NCBI GenBank assembly: GCA_040756995.1
Contig: JBFLYK010000019.1
Location: forward strand, 1 to 64,000
DNA length: 64,000 nucleotides
Reading direction: 5' to 3'
From: BP-133 sp040756995
GTDB lineage: Bacteria > Actinomycetota > Acidimicrobiia > IMCC26256 > BP-133
Every line of letters begins with the position of its first letter. The first letter of the stretch is position 1. Below are positions 1-8,327 of this stretch, piece after piece. A program made the position numbers and the translations under genes. The notes under the pieces are model-generated. The model was not told the origin of the DNA. It did no database searches and saw only the letters and a list, made by a program, of their open reading frames with translations.

Positions 1-1995
1 GGCGGTGGCTTCCCGAGCCGTGGTGGCCCCGGTGGCGGCGGGGGAGGCTTCCCCGGTCGCGGTGGTCCCGGTGGCGGCCCCGGCGGTGGGTTCCCCGGTC
101 GTGGCCGTCCGGGTCCGCAGCAGCGGCCCCGGCGCAAGAAGAAGCGCGGTCGCGGCGAAGAGCTGACACCGACCCAGCTGCCGAGCTACACGCCGGCCGA
201 TGCCCCGGTCCCCGAGGGTGAGATCGTCGTCCCCCGCCTGACGACGATCCAGGACCTCGCGCCGAAGCTCAACCGCACACCGGCCGACATCGTCCGGATG
301 CTGATGATGGCCGGCGAGATGGTCACCGCCACCCAGTCGCTGCCTGACGAGATGATCGAGCTGATCGCCGAGGAGCTCGGCGCCAACGTGATCCTCGTCG
401 AGCCCGGCATGGAGGCCGAACTCGAGCTGCAGAAGCTGTTCGAGGACGATGACGACGAAGACGACGAGTCGCTCCTCGAGCCGCGGGCGCCGGTTGTGAC
501 CGTCATGGGCCACGTCGACCACGGCAAGACGAAGCTGCTCGACCGGATCCGGGAGACCAACGTGGTGGCCGGTGAGGCCGGCGGCATCACGCAGCACATC
601 GGTGCCTACCAGACGGTCAGGAACGGCCGGAAGATCACCTTCATCGACACGCCGGGCCACGAGGCGTTCACCGCCATGCGGGCCCGGGGCGCCGAGGCCA
701 CCGACATCGTGGTGCTGGTGGTGGCGGCTGACGACGGCGTCATGCCCCAGACGGTCGAGGCGCTGAACCACGCCAAGACGGCCGAAGTGCCGATTCTGGT
801 GGCCATCAACAAGATCGACCGGGAGAACGCCGACCCCGACAAGGTGCGCCGGCAGCTGACCGAGCAGGAGCTCGTCCCCGAGGAGTGGGGCGGCGACACG
901 ATGATGATCGAGGTGTCGGCCCTCGAGGGCCTCGGCATCGACGATCTCCTCGAGGCCATCCTGCTGGTAGCCGACGTGGAGGACCTGCGGGCCAACCCCA
1001 AGGCCCCCGTCCGGGGTCTCGTACTCGAAGCCAACCTCGACCCCGGCCGGGGCCCGGTGGCCACCGTGCTGGTGGAGAAGGGCACGCTTCGGGTCAGTGA
1101 CCCGATCGTGGCCGGGCATGCCTGGGGTCGGGTGCGGGCCATGCTCGACGAGAACGGCCAGCAGGTGACCGAGGCCGGGCCGTCGGTGCCGGTGCAGGTG
1201 CTCGGGTTCGACGAGGTGCCGTACGCCGGTGACGAGATGCGGGTGGCCCCCGACGACCGGACCGCCCGGGTCGTGGCCGAGTCCCGCGCCCGGCGCCGCC
1301 GGGCAGCCGGTCTCGCGGGCCGGGAGACGTTCTCGCACGGCACCAAGCTGGAGGACATCTTCGCCCATATCCAGCGAGGCGAGGTCACGACGCTCAACCT
1401 GGTGCTCAAGGCCGACGTGCAGGGTTCGCTCGAAGCGCTGACGGAATCGCTCCGCAAGCTCGAGCGCGACGAGGTGAAGCTGGCCTTCGTCCACCGGGCG
1501 GTGGGTGGCATCACCGAGTCCGACGTCAACCTGGCCAATGTGTCGAACGCCACGATCATCGGCTTCAACGTGCGGCCCGACCGCAAGGCCCGGGAGATGG
1601 CCGAGCAGGAAGGCGTCGAGCTCCGGCTGTACGAGGTGATCTACCAGGCCCTCGAGGACATCGAGGCCGCCATGGTGGGCATGCTCAAGCCCGAGTTCGA
1701 AGAGGTCGTCACCGGCGAAGCCGAGGTGCGCGAGGTCTTCTCCGTGCCCCGGATCGGCAAGGTCGCCGGCTGCTACGTCCGCAACGGCACGATCACCCGA
1801 GGCTCCAAGGTCCGCTTCCTGCGCGAAGGCGTCGTGATCTGGAAGGGCGAGATCGCCTCGCTCAAGCGCTTCAAGGACGACGTCCGTGAAGTCCAGTCCG
1901 GCTACGAGTGCGGTATCGGTCTCGAGAACTATCAGGACCTGAAGGCCGGCGACGTGATCGAGACCTACGCGGTCAAGGAGATCCCGCGGGGCTGA
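1..1995 (+). CDS. infB: Translation initiation factor IF-2 (5' end outside window)
   Basis: GTPase that places initiator tRNA on the 30S subunit and promotes subunit joining. The frame is open from base 1, so the N-terminus lies outside the window. Visible codons 1-50 are a Gly/Pro/Arg-rich linker ending in a basic stretch, as in actinobacterial IF-2. The GTPase domain follows with G1 GHVDHGKT (codons 170-177), G3 DTPGH (216-220) and G4 NKID (270-273). The usual C-terminal domains continue to the TGA. Just before G1 lies an acidic run (EDDDDEDDE). In related genomes infB is followed by ylxP and rbfA. Here two minus-strand genes separate them. Confidence 0.98.
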   Translation, partial: GGGFPSRGGPGGGGGGFPGRGGPGGGPGGGFPGRGRPGPQQRPRRKKKRGRGEELTPTQLPSYTPADAPVPEGEIVVPRLTTIQDLAPKLNRTPADIVRMLMMAGEMVTATQSLPDEMIELIAEELGANVILVEPGMEAELELQKLFEDDDDEDDESLLEPRAPVVTVMGHVDHGKTKLLDRIRETNVVAGEAGGITQHIGAYQTVRNGRKITFIDTPGHEAFTAMRARGAEATDIVVLVVAADDGVMPQTVEALNHAKTAEVPILVAINKIDRENADPDKVRRQLTEQELVPEEWGGDTMMIEVSALEGLGIDDLLEAILLVADVEDLRANPKAPVRGLVLEANLDPGRGPVATVLVEKGTLRVSDPIVAGHAWGRVRAMLDENGQQVTEAGPSVPVQVLGFDEVPYAGDEMRVAPDDRTARVVAESRARRRRAAGLAGRETFSHGTKLEDIFAHIQRGEVTTLNLVLKADVQGSLEALTESLRKLERDEVKLAFVHRAVGGITESDVNLANVSNATIIGFNVRPDRKAREMAEQEGVELRLYEVIYQALEDIEAAMVGMLKPEFEEVVTGEAEVREVFSVPRIGKVAGCYVRNGTITRGSKVRFLREGVVIWKGEIASLKRFKDDVREVQSGYECGIGLENYQDLKAGDVIETYAVKEIPRG

Positions 1996-2013
1996 CGGTT
2001 TGATCGTCAGGCG

Positions 2014-3192
2014 TCAGCGCACTTCGTAGAGGGCCTGCATCCCGGCGGTGATGTGGTCGGCGACGTGGCAGTGGAACTGCCACTCGCCGGGGGCGTCGGG
2101 CTGCATGTCGCCCACCATCATGCTGGCTGGCAGGAGGTTCACCACATCGGTGCGCATCCCGGCCGCCTCGGCGGTGTTGCCGTGCCAGTGGGGCGTGTGG
2201 AGGTCGACTTCCGTCCCCATGCCCATCAGGTACCAGCGGACCCGCTCACCGCGGTTCATGGTGAGACCGGGGAGGTTGCCGTAGACGAAGCCGTTGATGG
2301 CGTGCATGAGATTCGACTCGACGAAGCCCTCGTCCTCGGGGTTGACGGTGCTGGGCTCGCCGGCCCGGGTGATGTTGGCGTCGAGCCAGGGGCTCGAATT
2401 CTCGTCCATCACGGTGAAGTTCACGACGAACTCCCGGTCGACGTCCTTCGGCGTCCCGTCCGGACGGGCCATGCCCCGGGCGGTGACGATGATCGGTCCC
2501 ATGAGCCCGGCGTAGACATCGGCCACCTCGTCGACGTGCGAGTGGTACATCCACATGACCGAACTGCTGTCGTGGTGCCCGGGCCCGGCCCGCTCCGGTA
2601 CCTCCCAGACGTAGGTGTGGGTACCGCCGAGGGGTACTTCGTCGTCGGCCTTGTCGGCGCCTGAGGTGCCGTCGGCGTAGGGACTGCCCTCGGAGTCCTT
2701 GGCGTAGCGCACGCCGTGGGCGTGCAGGCTCACGGGGTACGGCGTGTTGTTCCGCAGCACCACCTCGATCCGGTCGCCCACCTCGGCGTGGATGACCGGG
2801 CCGAGCAGGCCGAGGTGCTCCCACTCCGCGGTCCGGGGCCGGAGCGTCGTGAACGTCTCGTCGGTGTACTCCTGGAAGACCGACTTCGCGTACACCCTCC
2901 CGATGCGGTCAGGGCCGTGGCCCACGAAGACGTCCTCGACCTCGCCGAAGGCCTTACCGGTGATCAGGTTGGTGCCGGCGGGGGCGTAGTTCCACTCCAC
3001 CGGGTCGGCGGCGATGTAGTAGCGCCGCACCTGCCCACCGGCCTCGGCCGCCGGGGCCGCCGCGACACCCGTCACCGGCGGGGAACCGCAGCCGGCCAGC
3101 GCGAGGACCAGTGAGGCGGCGGCGGCGATGGCCGCCCAGCGCCCCCGGCGGCCCGGACGGCTCCTCGGCGTGAATGATCCTGTCCCCGGCAT
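2014..3192 (-). CDS. Two-domain multicopper oxidase, predicted lipoprotein
   Basis: Copper enzyme expected to oxidise phenols, metal ions or similar donors with O2 outside the membrane. A lipobox (LALAGC, Cys35) follows a basic N-terminus. The four copper-binding segments are present: HAH in domain 1, HSH in WMYHSHVDE, HTPHWH, and HCHVADHITAGM near the C-terminus. Domain 1 has Ser rather than Cys between its histidines, so the only type 1 copper site is in domain 2 (type B two-domain layout). The domain 1 sequence resembles ceruloplasmin (HGVRYAKDSEG). I start at the ATG because GAGGAG lies just upstream. An in-frame GTG five codons earlier falls inside that Shine-Dalgarno sequence. About 392 aa. 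The substrate cannot be told. Confidence 0.88.
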   Translation of the reverse strand: MPGTGSFTPRSRPGRRGRWAAIAAAASLVLALAGCGSPPVTGVAAAPAAEAGGQVRRYYIAADPVEWNYAPAGTNLITGKAFGEVEDVFVGHGPDRIGRVYAKSVFQEYTDETFTTLRPRTAEWEHLGLLGPVIHAEVGDRIEVVLRNNTPYPVSLHAHGVRYAKDSEGSPYADGTSGADKADDEVPLGGTHTYVWEVPERAGPGHHDSSSVMWMYHSHVDEVADVYAGLMGPIIVTARGMARPDGTPKDVDREFVVNFTVMDENSSPWLDANITRAGEPSTVNPEDEGFVESNLMHAINGFVYGNLPGLTMNRGERVRWYLMGMGTEVDLHTPHWHGNTAEAAGMRTDVVNLLPASMMVGDMQPDAPGEWQFHCHVADHITAGMQALYEVR

Positions 3193-3333
3193 GGCGGTAC
3201 TCCTCACCCTCTTAGGGCCATCAGTCTCCGGGTGTTAGGCAGCCCGAAGACGCTCCGGAACGAGGATTCGCCGTGAATGGCGCAATTCCTGCGGATTGGC
3301 GCAGTTGCCGCCGTTCGTCCCTTTGGTCCGGCT

Positions 3334-4110
3334 TCAGGACCGGTAGGTCCGGAGGTAGCGGGGGAAGTCCCAGGTTCTGAGGAACTTCGTGGCGGCCGTG
3401 CGGCCGTTCTCGTAGAGGGCGGCCTGGGTGGTGTCGTCGATGTCGAAGTCGGTGGCCTTCACGCCGTCGATCGGGAAGTTCGACAGCATCCCGCCGTCGA
3501 CGAGATAGGACCGGGTGTCCCGGCCCTCCGGGCCGGTGCCGCCGAAGGCCACCGGCTCGTAGAAGATCGGAATCGACATCGAGGCCCGCACGGCGTCGGC
3601 GACGAACTGCTCGTCGGGGTCGAGCCCGTAGCGGGGATAGTCCCAGGGGAGGCGCACCAGCCGGCCTCGGGACACGTCGGACGTCAGCACGACGAGCCGG
3701 TAGGCCCGCTCCGGGGGCAGGGAGCTGTCGGGATCGTCGGTGATGCGCAGATCGCCGAAGGTGGCCGCCCCGACGTCGGACAGCAGACCGTGCAGCCAGT
3801 CCCTCAGGTAGGCACCCTCATAGATGCCCTTCTCGAAGAGGACCGACAGGCCCCGGCCGGCGACGCCGAAATGGTCGAGGAAGCCTTTGTCCTCGAACCG
3901 GCGGTAGTCGATCTCCCGCATGGTCTGCGTCAGCGCCTCGGGCGGGGCGCCCGCCGCGATCAGCGCTCCGACGATCGCGCCGGCCGACGTGCCCGCCACG
4001 CGCCGGACCCGATAGCCCGCGTCGGCCAGCTCGCGGTAGGCCCCGACGAGCCCGATTCCCTTGACCCCACCGCCTTCCAGGACCAGGTCGGCGTCCCGCG
4101 CTGCGGTCAT
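3334..4110 (-). CDS. Patatin-like phospholipase
   Basis: Predicted Ser/Asp-dyad lipid acyl hydrolase of the bacterial patatin family, 258 aa. The oxyanion-hole motif GGGVKG is at residues 13-18, the nucleophile motif GTSAG has Ser42, and the catalytic Asp is Asp205 in DGG. No signal peptide or membrane segment is seen, so it is probably cytosolic. The frame stays open upstream to 4896, but that part is antisense to ylxP and rbfA. The ATG at 4110 has GGAGGGAG upstream and begins just before the first conserved strand. It lies upstream of, and in the same direction as, the multicopper oxidase, 141 bp away. No terminator is obvious between them. Confidence 0.9.
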   Translation of the reverse strand: MTAARDADLVLEGGGVKGIGLVGAYRELADAGYRVRRVAGTSAGAIVGALIAAGAPPEALTQTMREIDYRRFEDKGFLDHFGVAGRGLSVLFEKGIYEGAYLRDWLHGLLSDVGAATFGDLRITDDPDSSLPPERAYRLVVLTSDVSRGRLVRLPWDYPRYGLDPDEQFVADAVRASMSIPIFYEPVAFGGTGPEGRDTRSYLVDGGMLSNFPIDGVKATDFDIDDTTQAALYENGRTAATKFLRTWDFPRYLRTYRS

Positions 4111-4203
4111 GGCCGTGCCGCTCTCCCTCCGCTCGGCCCGCCGGCGGAGCGTAACGGAGGAAACGGGTTCGTACGCCGACCGCCGGGCCGCGAGAATGGA
4201 AGC

Positions 4204-4497
4204 GTGCACGCGGCCGCTCTGCGCTTCGACCTGCATGTGCCGGCCAGCCGGTCTCTCAAGGCGAAGCGCGCCGCCGTGCGGCCCATCGTCGACACCTTGC
4301 GGCACCGCTACCACGTCTCGGTGGCCGAGGTCGACCATCAGGACCGGTGGCAGCGGGCGGCCATCGCCGTGGCCGTGGTGGCCGAGAGCAACCACCACCT
4401 CACCGAGGTGCTCGACAGCTTGGAGCGGTTCGTCCGGTCCGCCCCCGATGTCGAGGTGCTCGACACGACGGCCGCCTATCTGGAGCCGGAGGACTGA
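4204..4497 (+). CDS. ylxP: DUF503 / YlxP-family protein
   Basis: Small conserved protein of 97 aa, almost always encoded between infB and rbfA. The biochemical role is not settled, but the context points to ribosome or translation maturation. The start is GTG, giving MHAAALRFDLHV and then the family signature SRSLKAKR. A central VAVVAES strand is typical. An upstream ATG at 4196 is out of frame. No good Shine-Dalgarno is seen. A weak -10-like GAGAAT sits six bases before the GTG, so the message could be leaderless. It ends three bases before rbfA. Confidence 0.88.
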   Translation: MHAAALRFDLHVPASRSLKAKRAAVRPIVDTLRHRYHVSVAEVDHQDRWQRAAIAVAVVAESNHHLTEVLDSLERFVRSAPDVEVLDTTAAYLEPED

Positions 4498-4500
4498 GCC

Positions 4501-4911
4501 ATGGCCAACGCCGCCCGCCGTTACGAGCGCACCGCCCGGGTCAACGAGGTGGTCCGGGAGGTCCTGGCCGACGAGCTCGAGCGCCTGTCCGACCCCCGCC
4601 TCGGGTTCGTGACCGTCACCGGCGTCGAGGTCACCCCCGATCTGCGCCAGGCCACCGTGTACTACTCGGCGCTCCTCCCGGCCAAGCGTCCGGGGGCGCC
4701 CGTCGCCGGGGCGGCGCCGGAGGCGGCCGTCGACGCGGCCGAGGAGACGGCCGCCGCCCTCCGGTCCGCCGGGCCGCACCTTCAATCCGCCATCGCCCGG
4801 CAGGTCCGGATGAAATACACGCCACACCTCGTATTTCGTGAGGATCCGGCGATTAGGACGGGGGAGCGGGTGGATGAGATCCTCCGCCGGCTCCACTCGG
4901 AGGACGAGTGA
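4501..4911 (+). CDS. rbfA: 30S ribosome-binding factor A
   Basis: KH-fold protein that binds the 30S subunit and helps mature the 5' end of 16S rRNA, 136 aa. The family pattern is clear: an N-terminal RRYERTARVNEVVREVLADEL helix region, DPRLGFVTVTGVEVTPDLRQA, and a C-terminal LQSAIARQVRMKYTPHLVF with DEILRRL. An Ala/Glu-rich insertion around residues 60-85 is longer than in enteric RbfA. It starts three bases after ylxP and its stop overlaps the nrnA start (GTGA), so the genes are translationally coupled. Confidence 0.96.
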   Translation: MANAARRYERTARVNEVVREVLADELERLSDPRLGFVTVTGVEVTPDLRQATVYYSALLPAKRPGAPVAGAAPEAAVDAAEETAAALRSAGPHLQSAIARQVRMKYTPHLVFREDPAIRTGERVDEILRRLHSEDE

Positions 4912-5891
4912 ACGACTATTCCGACCACGAACGCCAGCTCGAAGAGGACCTGGCCACGGCCGCCGCCCTGATCAGCGGCGCCGGTCAGGTGGCCCTGGCC
5001 TGCCACGTCGCCCCCGACGGCGACGCCCTCGGCTCCATGCTGGCGCTCCACCACGTGCTGCGGGCCGGCGGACGCAACTCCGTGGCCGCCTTCGCCGGCA
5101 CGCAGGTGACCGGCCCCCACTACCGGGAGCTCCCCGGCCTGGAGCTCCTTTCGGACCCCGTCGACTACCCGGCGGAGCCCGAGATCATGGTCACGCTCGA
5201 CTGCGGGTCGATGGGCCGGCTCGGCGACCTGGCCATCAACGCCAAGGCGGCCAAGGAACTGGTGGTGGTCGACCACCATCTCTCCAACACCCGCTACGGG
5301 TCGATCCACCTCGTCGACCCGAAGGCGGCGGCCAGCGCCGTGGTCGTCGCCCGCCTCATCGACCACCTCGGGCTGCCGCTCAACCGGGAGGCGGCCATCT
5401 GCCTCTACGCCGGGCTCGTGTGCGACACCGGGCGGTTCCAGTACGAGAGCACCAGCACCGAGGCCTTCGACCTCGCCCGCCGCCTTCTGGAGTTCGACGT
5501 CCCCGTCGCCCGGCTGAACCGGGTGCTGTTCGAAGAGCACCGGATGGCCTACCTCCGCCTGGTCGGGGCCGTGCTCAGCCGGGCCGAGATGGTCGAGGAG
5601 AAGAGCTTCATCTGGGCCGCCGTCACCGAGGCCGACCTCGGCCGGTACGACGTCACCCTGGAGGAGACCGAGGGCCTCATCGACTTCCTCCGCCAGGCCA
5701 AGGAAGCCGAGGTGTCCTGCGTCCTGAAGGAGGTCGAGGGCCACGTCCGGGTGAGCCTCCGTTCCCTGGGCCACGTCGACGTCTCCGCCGTGGCCGCCCT
5801 CTTCGGCGGCGGCGGCCACCGCTACGCGGCCGGGTTCACGACCACCGATCCCGTCCCGCAGGTGGTGGAGACGATTCTGCGGGCACTCTGA
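4908..5891 (+). CDS. nrnA: DHH/DHHA1 phosphoesterase (NrnA-type nanoRNase / pAp phosphatase)
   Basis: Mn-dependent phosphodiesterase that degrades short oligoribonucleotides and often pAp or cyclic-dinucleotide breakdown products, 327 aa. Metal motifs are visible: HVAPDGDALGS near residues 33-43, D in TLDCGS, and DHH at 122-124. The DHHA1 substrate motif GGGGHRYAAG lies around 300-310. The GTG start overlaps the rbfA stop. The rbfA-nrnA-truB order is conserved in actinobacteria and firmicutes. Which nucleotide substrate dominates cannot be read from sequence. Confidence 0.93.
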   Translation: MNDYSDHERQLEEDLATAAALISGAGQVALACHVAPDGDALGSMLALHHVLRAGGRNSVAAFAGTQVTGPHYRELPGLELLSDPVDYPAEPEIMVTLDCGSMGRLGDLAINAKAAKELVVVDHHLSNTRYGSIHLVDPKAAASAVVVARLIDHLGLPLNREAAICLYAGLVCDTGRFQYESTSTEAFDLARRLLEFDVPVARLNRVLFEEHRMAYLRLVGAVLSRAEMVEEKSFIWAAVTEADLGRYDVTLEETEGLIDFLRQAKEAEVSCVLKEVEGHVRVSLRSLGHVDVSAVAALFGGGGHRYAAGFTTTDPVPQVVETILRAL

Positions 5892-5896
5892 CCGCC

Positions 5897-6829
5897 ATGG
5901 CCAAGGGCGCGGCCGGAGCCGAGGCCGTCGACGGGCTCGTCGTGGTCGACAAGCCCGCCGGCTGGACGTCGCACGACGTCGTCGCCCGCCTGCGCAAGAT
6001 CTACGGCCTGCGCCGGGTCGGGCACGCCGGCACCCTCGATCCTGACGCCACCGGCGTCCTCCTGGTCGGCCTCGGCCGCGCCACCCGGCTCCTGCGCTTC
6101 CTGACCGACACCGCCAAGGTCTACCGGGGCGAGGTCGCCTTCGGCGTGGCCACCGACACCCTGGACGCCGCCGGCACCGAGACCCGGCGCCAGCCCATGT
6201 CGGAGCTGACGGGGGAGGAGCTCGAAGCCGTCCTGCCCCGCTTCCTCGGAACCATCGCCCAGGTGCCGCCGATGGTCTCGGCCATCAAGGTCGAGGGCCG
6301 CCGGCTCCACGAGATGGCCCGGGCCGGGGAGGTCGTCGAACGGGCCCCCCGCACGGTCCGGATCGACCGGATCGAAGTGGAGGACTTCACCGCCGGAGCG
6401 TTTCCCCGCGCCCGGCTGCTGGTGGAATGTGGGAGCGGCACCTACATCCGTAGCCTGGCCGCTGACCTCGGTGAGGCCCTCGGCGGCTGCGCCCATCTGG
6501 CCTGGCTCCGCCGCCTGCGGGTCGGCCCGTTCCCCGTCGAGGAGGCCCGGACCCTGGAGGAGATCGCCGCCCGTCCCGACCAGGCGCGGCTGCCGCTGGC
6601 CGACGCCGTCCGCCACCTGCCCCGGGTCGACGTCGACGGGGAGACCGCCCGGGGCGTCGGCCACGGCGCCGTCTTCCCGGCCACCGCCCTCGCCGCCGGG
6701 CCGGGAGGGGACGACGTCGGCCCGTTCGCCGTCGTCGGCCCCGACGGCCGCCTCCTCGCCCTCTACCAGCGGGGTCGGGCGGCGGCCCGGCCGCTCGTTG
6801 TCCTGGCCGGCCACGGGAGCGGGGGCTGA
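5897..6829 (+). CDS. truB: tRNA pseudouridine(55) synthase
   Basis: Isomerises U55 in the T-loop of tRNAs. 310 aa from the ATG, five bases after nrnA. Hallmarks are the start VVVDKPAGWTSHDVV, the catalytic motif GTLDPDATG with nucleophile Asp48, and the RNA-binding segment CGSGTYIRSLAADLG. The C-terminal part carries a PUA-like extension. The reading frame extends upstream across nrnA in another frame, but only this ATG gives a normal family N-terminus. Confidence 0.96.
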   Translation: MAKGAAGAEAVDGLVVVDKPAGWTSHDVVARLRKIYGLRRVGHAGTLDPDATGVLLVGLGRATRLLRFLTDTAKVYRGEVAFGVATDTLDAAGTETRRQPMSELTGEELEAVLPRFLGTIAQVPPMVSAIKVEGRRLHEMARAGEVVERAPRTVRIDRIEVEDFTAGAFPRARLLVECGSGTYIRSLAADLGEALGGCAHLAWLRRLRVGPFPVEEARTLEEIAARPDQARLPLADAVRHLPRVDVDGETARGVGHGAVFPATALAAGPGGDDVGPFAVVGPDGRLLALYQRGRAAARPLVVLAGHGSGG

Positions 6830-6837
6830 GCGGGCCG

Positions 6838-7797
6838 ATGCGCATCGCCCGCAGCCTCGACGCCTGCCCCGACCTCGTGGACGGGTCCGTGGTGACCATC
6901 GGCGCCTTCGACGGCGTCCACCTCGGCCATCAGGCGCTGCTGCGCCTGGTGCGGGAGGAGGCCGACCAGCGCGGTCACGTCAGCGCCCTCGTGACCTTCG
7001 ACCGCCACCCGGCCCAGGTCGTGCGGCCGGAGTCGGCCCCCAAGCTCCTGACCACGCTCGACCAGAAACTGGAACTGCTCGAGGCCACCGGCCTGGTCGA
7101 CCACGCCGTCGTCCTCACCTTCGACGAAACCCGCCGCCGGGAGTCGGCTGAGGACTTCGTGACCGAGGTCCTCGACGGCTGCCTCCGGGCCCGCCTCGTG
7201 GTGGTCGGAGCCGACTTCCACTTCGGCAACGCCCGGCGGGGCAACGTCGCGCTCCTGGAGCGGATGGGCCGGGACCTCGGCTTCGAGGTCATCGGGCTCA
7301 ACCTCGTGAGCAGCCCGGGCCAGGTCACCTACTCCTCGACCCTGGTCCGCCGGCGGCTGGCCGAGGGTGACGTCCGGGGCGCGGCCGAGATCCTCGGCCG
7401 GGTCCACGAGGTTCGGGGCACCGTGGTGGAGGGCGACCGCCGGGGCCGGCAGCTGGGCTTCCCGACCGCCAACGTGGCCGTTCCGGAGGAGATCTGCCTC
7501 CCGGCGGCCGGCATCTACGCCGGCACCTTCACCGGCGCCGACGGCGTCGCCCGCCCGGCGGCCATCTCCCTCGGCCACCGCCCGACCTTCTACACCGATC
7601 AGGCCTACCTGCTGCTCGAGGCCTACCTGCTGGACTTCAGCGGCGACCTCTACGGCCAGGCGACCTCGGTCGGGTTCGTGGAGCGGATCCGGGCCGAAGA
7701 GCGCTTCGATTCGGTCGAGGCGCTCGTCGAGGCCATGCACCGGGACGTGGCGGCCGCCCGCCGGCTCCTGTCCCCGGAGCCTGGTGCGCGGCCCTGA
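6838..7797 (+). CDS. ribF: Bifunctional riboflavin kinase / FAD synthetase
   Basis: Converts riboflavin to FMN and then FAD. 319 aa. The N-terminal nucleotidyltransferase domain shows GAFDGVHLGHQALL and the late GQVTYSSTLVR segment. The C-terminal kinase domain shows GRQLGFPTANV (about residues 203-213) and the ending SGDLYGQ...FVERIRAEERFDSVEAL. It follows truB by eight bases and precedes rpsO, the usual order truB-ribF-rpsO. Confidence 0.96.
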   Translation: MRIARSLDACPDLVDGSVVTIGAFDGVHLGHQALLRLVREEADQRGHVSALVTFDRHPAQVVRPESAPKLLTTLDQKLELLEATGLVDHAVVLTFDETRRRESAEDFVTEVLDGCLRARLVVVGADFHFGNARRGNVALLERMGRDLGFEVIGLNLVSSPGQVTYSSTLVRRRLAEGDVRGAAEILGRVHEVRGTVVEGDRRGRQLGFPTANVAVPEEICLPAAGIYAGTFTGADGVARPAAISLGHRPTFYTDQAYLLLEAYLLDFSGDLYGQATSVGFVERIRAEERFDSVEALVEAMHRDVAAARRLLSPEPGARP

Positions 7798-7914
7798 CGG
7801 AGCGGATGGTAGGCTCGCTGGTTGCCGCAGCAGTGGTTGCGGATCTGACGCGCAACGACCACGACCCCCGAAACCCCGACGGCAGACGTTTGCCGGAAGA
7901 GAACGAATCTGAAG
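7798..7914 (+). promoter_or_regulatory. rpsO leader region with small hairpin
   Basis: A 117-base gap before rpsO. It holds one small inverted repeat, GTTGCG (7836-7841) with CGCAAC (7851-7856) around a nine-base loop. S15 represses its own translation through leader structures in several bacteria, so this is a candidate site, but nothing here proves it. No convincing promoter is seen. The Shine-Dalgarno before the rpsO ATG is weak (GAAGAG). Confidence 0.3.
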
Positions 7915-8172
7915 ATGCCAGACACCTCCGCCACGATCACCGAGTACCGCCTCCACGAGACCGACACCGGCTCACCCGAGGTGCAGATCGCGCTCCTCAC
8001 GGAGCGGATCAACATGCTCACGGCGCACCTGAAGGTCCATAAGAAGGATCATCACTCCCGCCGGGGGCTCTTGATGCTCGTCGGTCGGAGGCGTCGCCTG
8101 CTCGACTATCTCCGCAGCAACGACGTGGAGAGGTACCGGGCGCTCATCGCCAGGCTCGGTCTCCGCCGGTAA
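7915..8172 (+). CDS. rpsO: 30S ribosomal protein S15
   Basis: Primary 16S rRNA-binding protein of the platform. 85 aa, close to the usual 88-89. The conserved core TGSPEVQIALLTERINMLTAHLKVHKKDHHSRRGLL is visible, read here as overlapping segments TGSPEVQIALL and HKKDHHSRRGLL, followed by GRRRRLLDYL. It is followed by two strong inverted repeats and then pnp, the classical rpsO-pnp arrangement. Confidence 0.98.
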   Translation: MPDTSATITEYRLHETDTGSPEVQIALLTERINMLTAHLKVHKKDHHSRRGLLMLVGRRRRLLDYLRSNDVERYRALIARLGLRR

Positions 8173-8179
8173 GGACCAT

Positions 8180-8203
8180 CGAGGAGCGGCTCGCCGCTCC
8201 TCG
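8180..8203 (+). terminator. Perfect hairpin after rpsO
   Basis: A ten-base stem CGAGGAGCGG / CCGCTCCTCG closes a four-base loop CTCG, eight bases after the rpsO stop. The following bases (AACTGTTTG) are only weakly T-rich, so this could be a partial terminator or an mRNA-end stabiliser that lets some transcription run on into pnp. Confidence 0.6.
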
Positions 8204-8211
8204 AACTGTTT

Positions 8212-8295
8212 GCGGCGGCGGCTTGTCGGTTGTCAGTCGCCATCCTCCGGGTTTCCTCCCGGAGCATGACAACTGAGAACCGACGCCTCCGCCGC
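8212..8295 (+). promoter_or_regulatory. Long nested inverted repeat in the pnp leader
   Basis: Paired arms are GCGGCGGCGGC (8212-8222) with GCCTCCGCCGC (8285-8295), GTCGGTT (8225-8231) with AACCGAC (8278-8284), and an inner hairpin CTCCGGG / CCCGGAG (8245-8264). An alternative pairing is TTGTCA (8230-8235) with TGACAA (8267-8272). Such a long stem upstream of pnp is what RNase III processes in the rpsO-pnp transcripts of E. coli and Streptomyces to set PNPase level. That role here is inferred. Confidence 0.55.
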
Positions 8296-8327
8296 TCGAA
8301 TCAAGAGTGAGCGAGAGGAGCAGTTCC

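Noticed and set aside
4111..4896. N-terminal extension of the patatin-like protein
   Set aside because: This part is antisense to ylxP and rbfA, unlike any patatin, and lies upstream of an ATG with a good Shine-Dalgarno.
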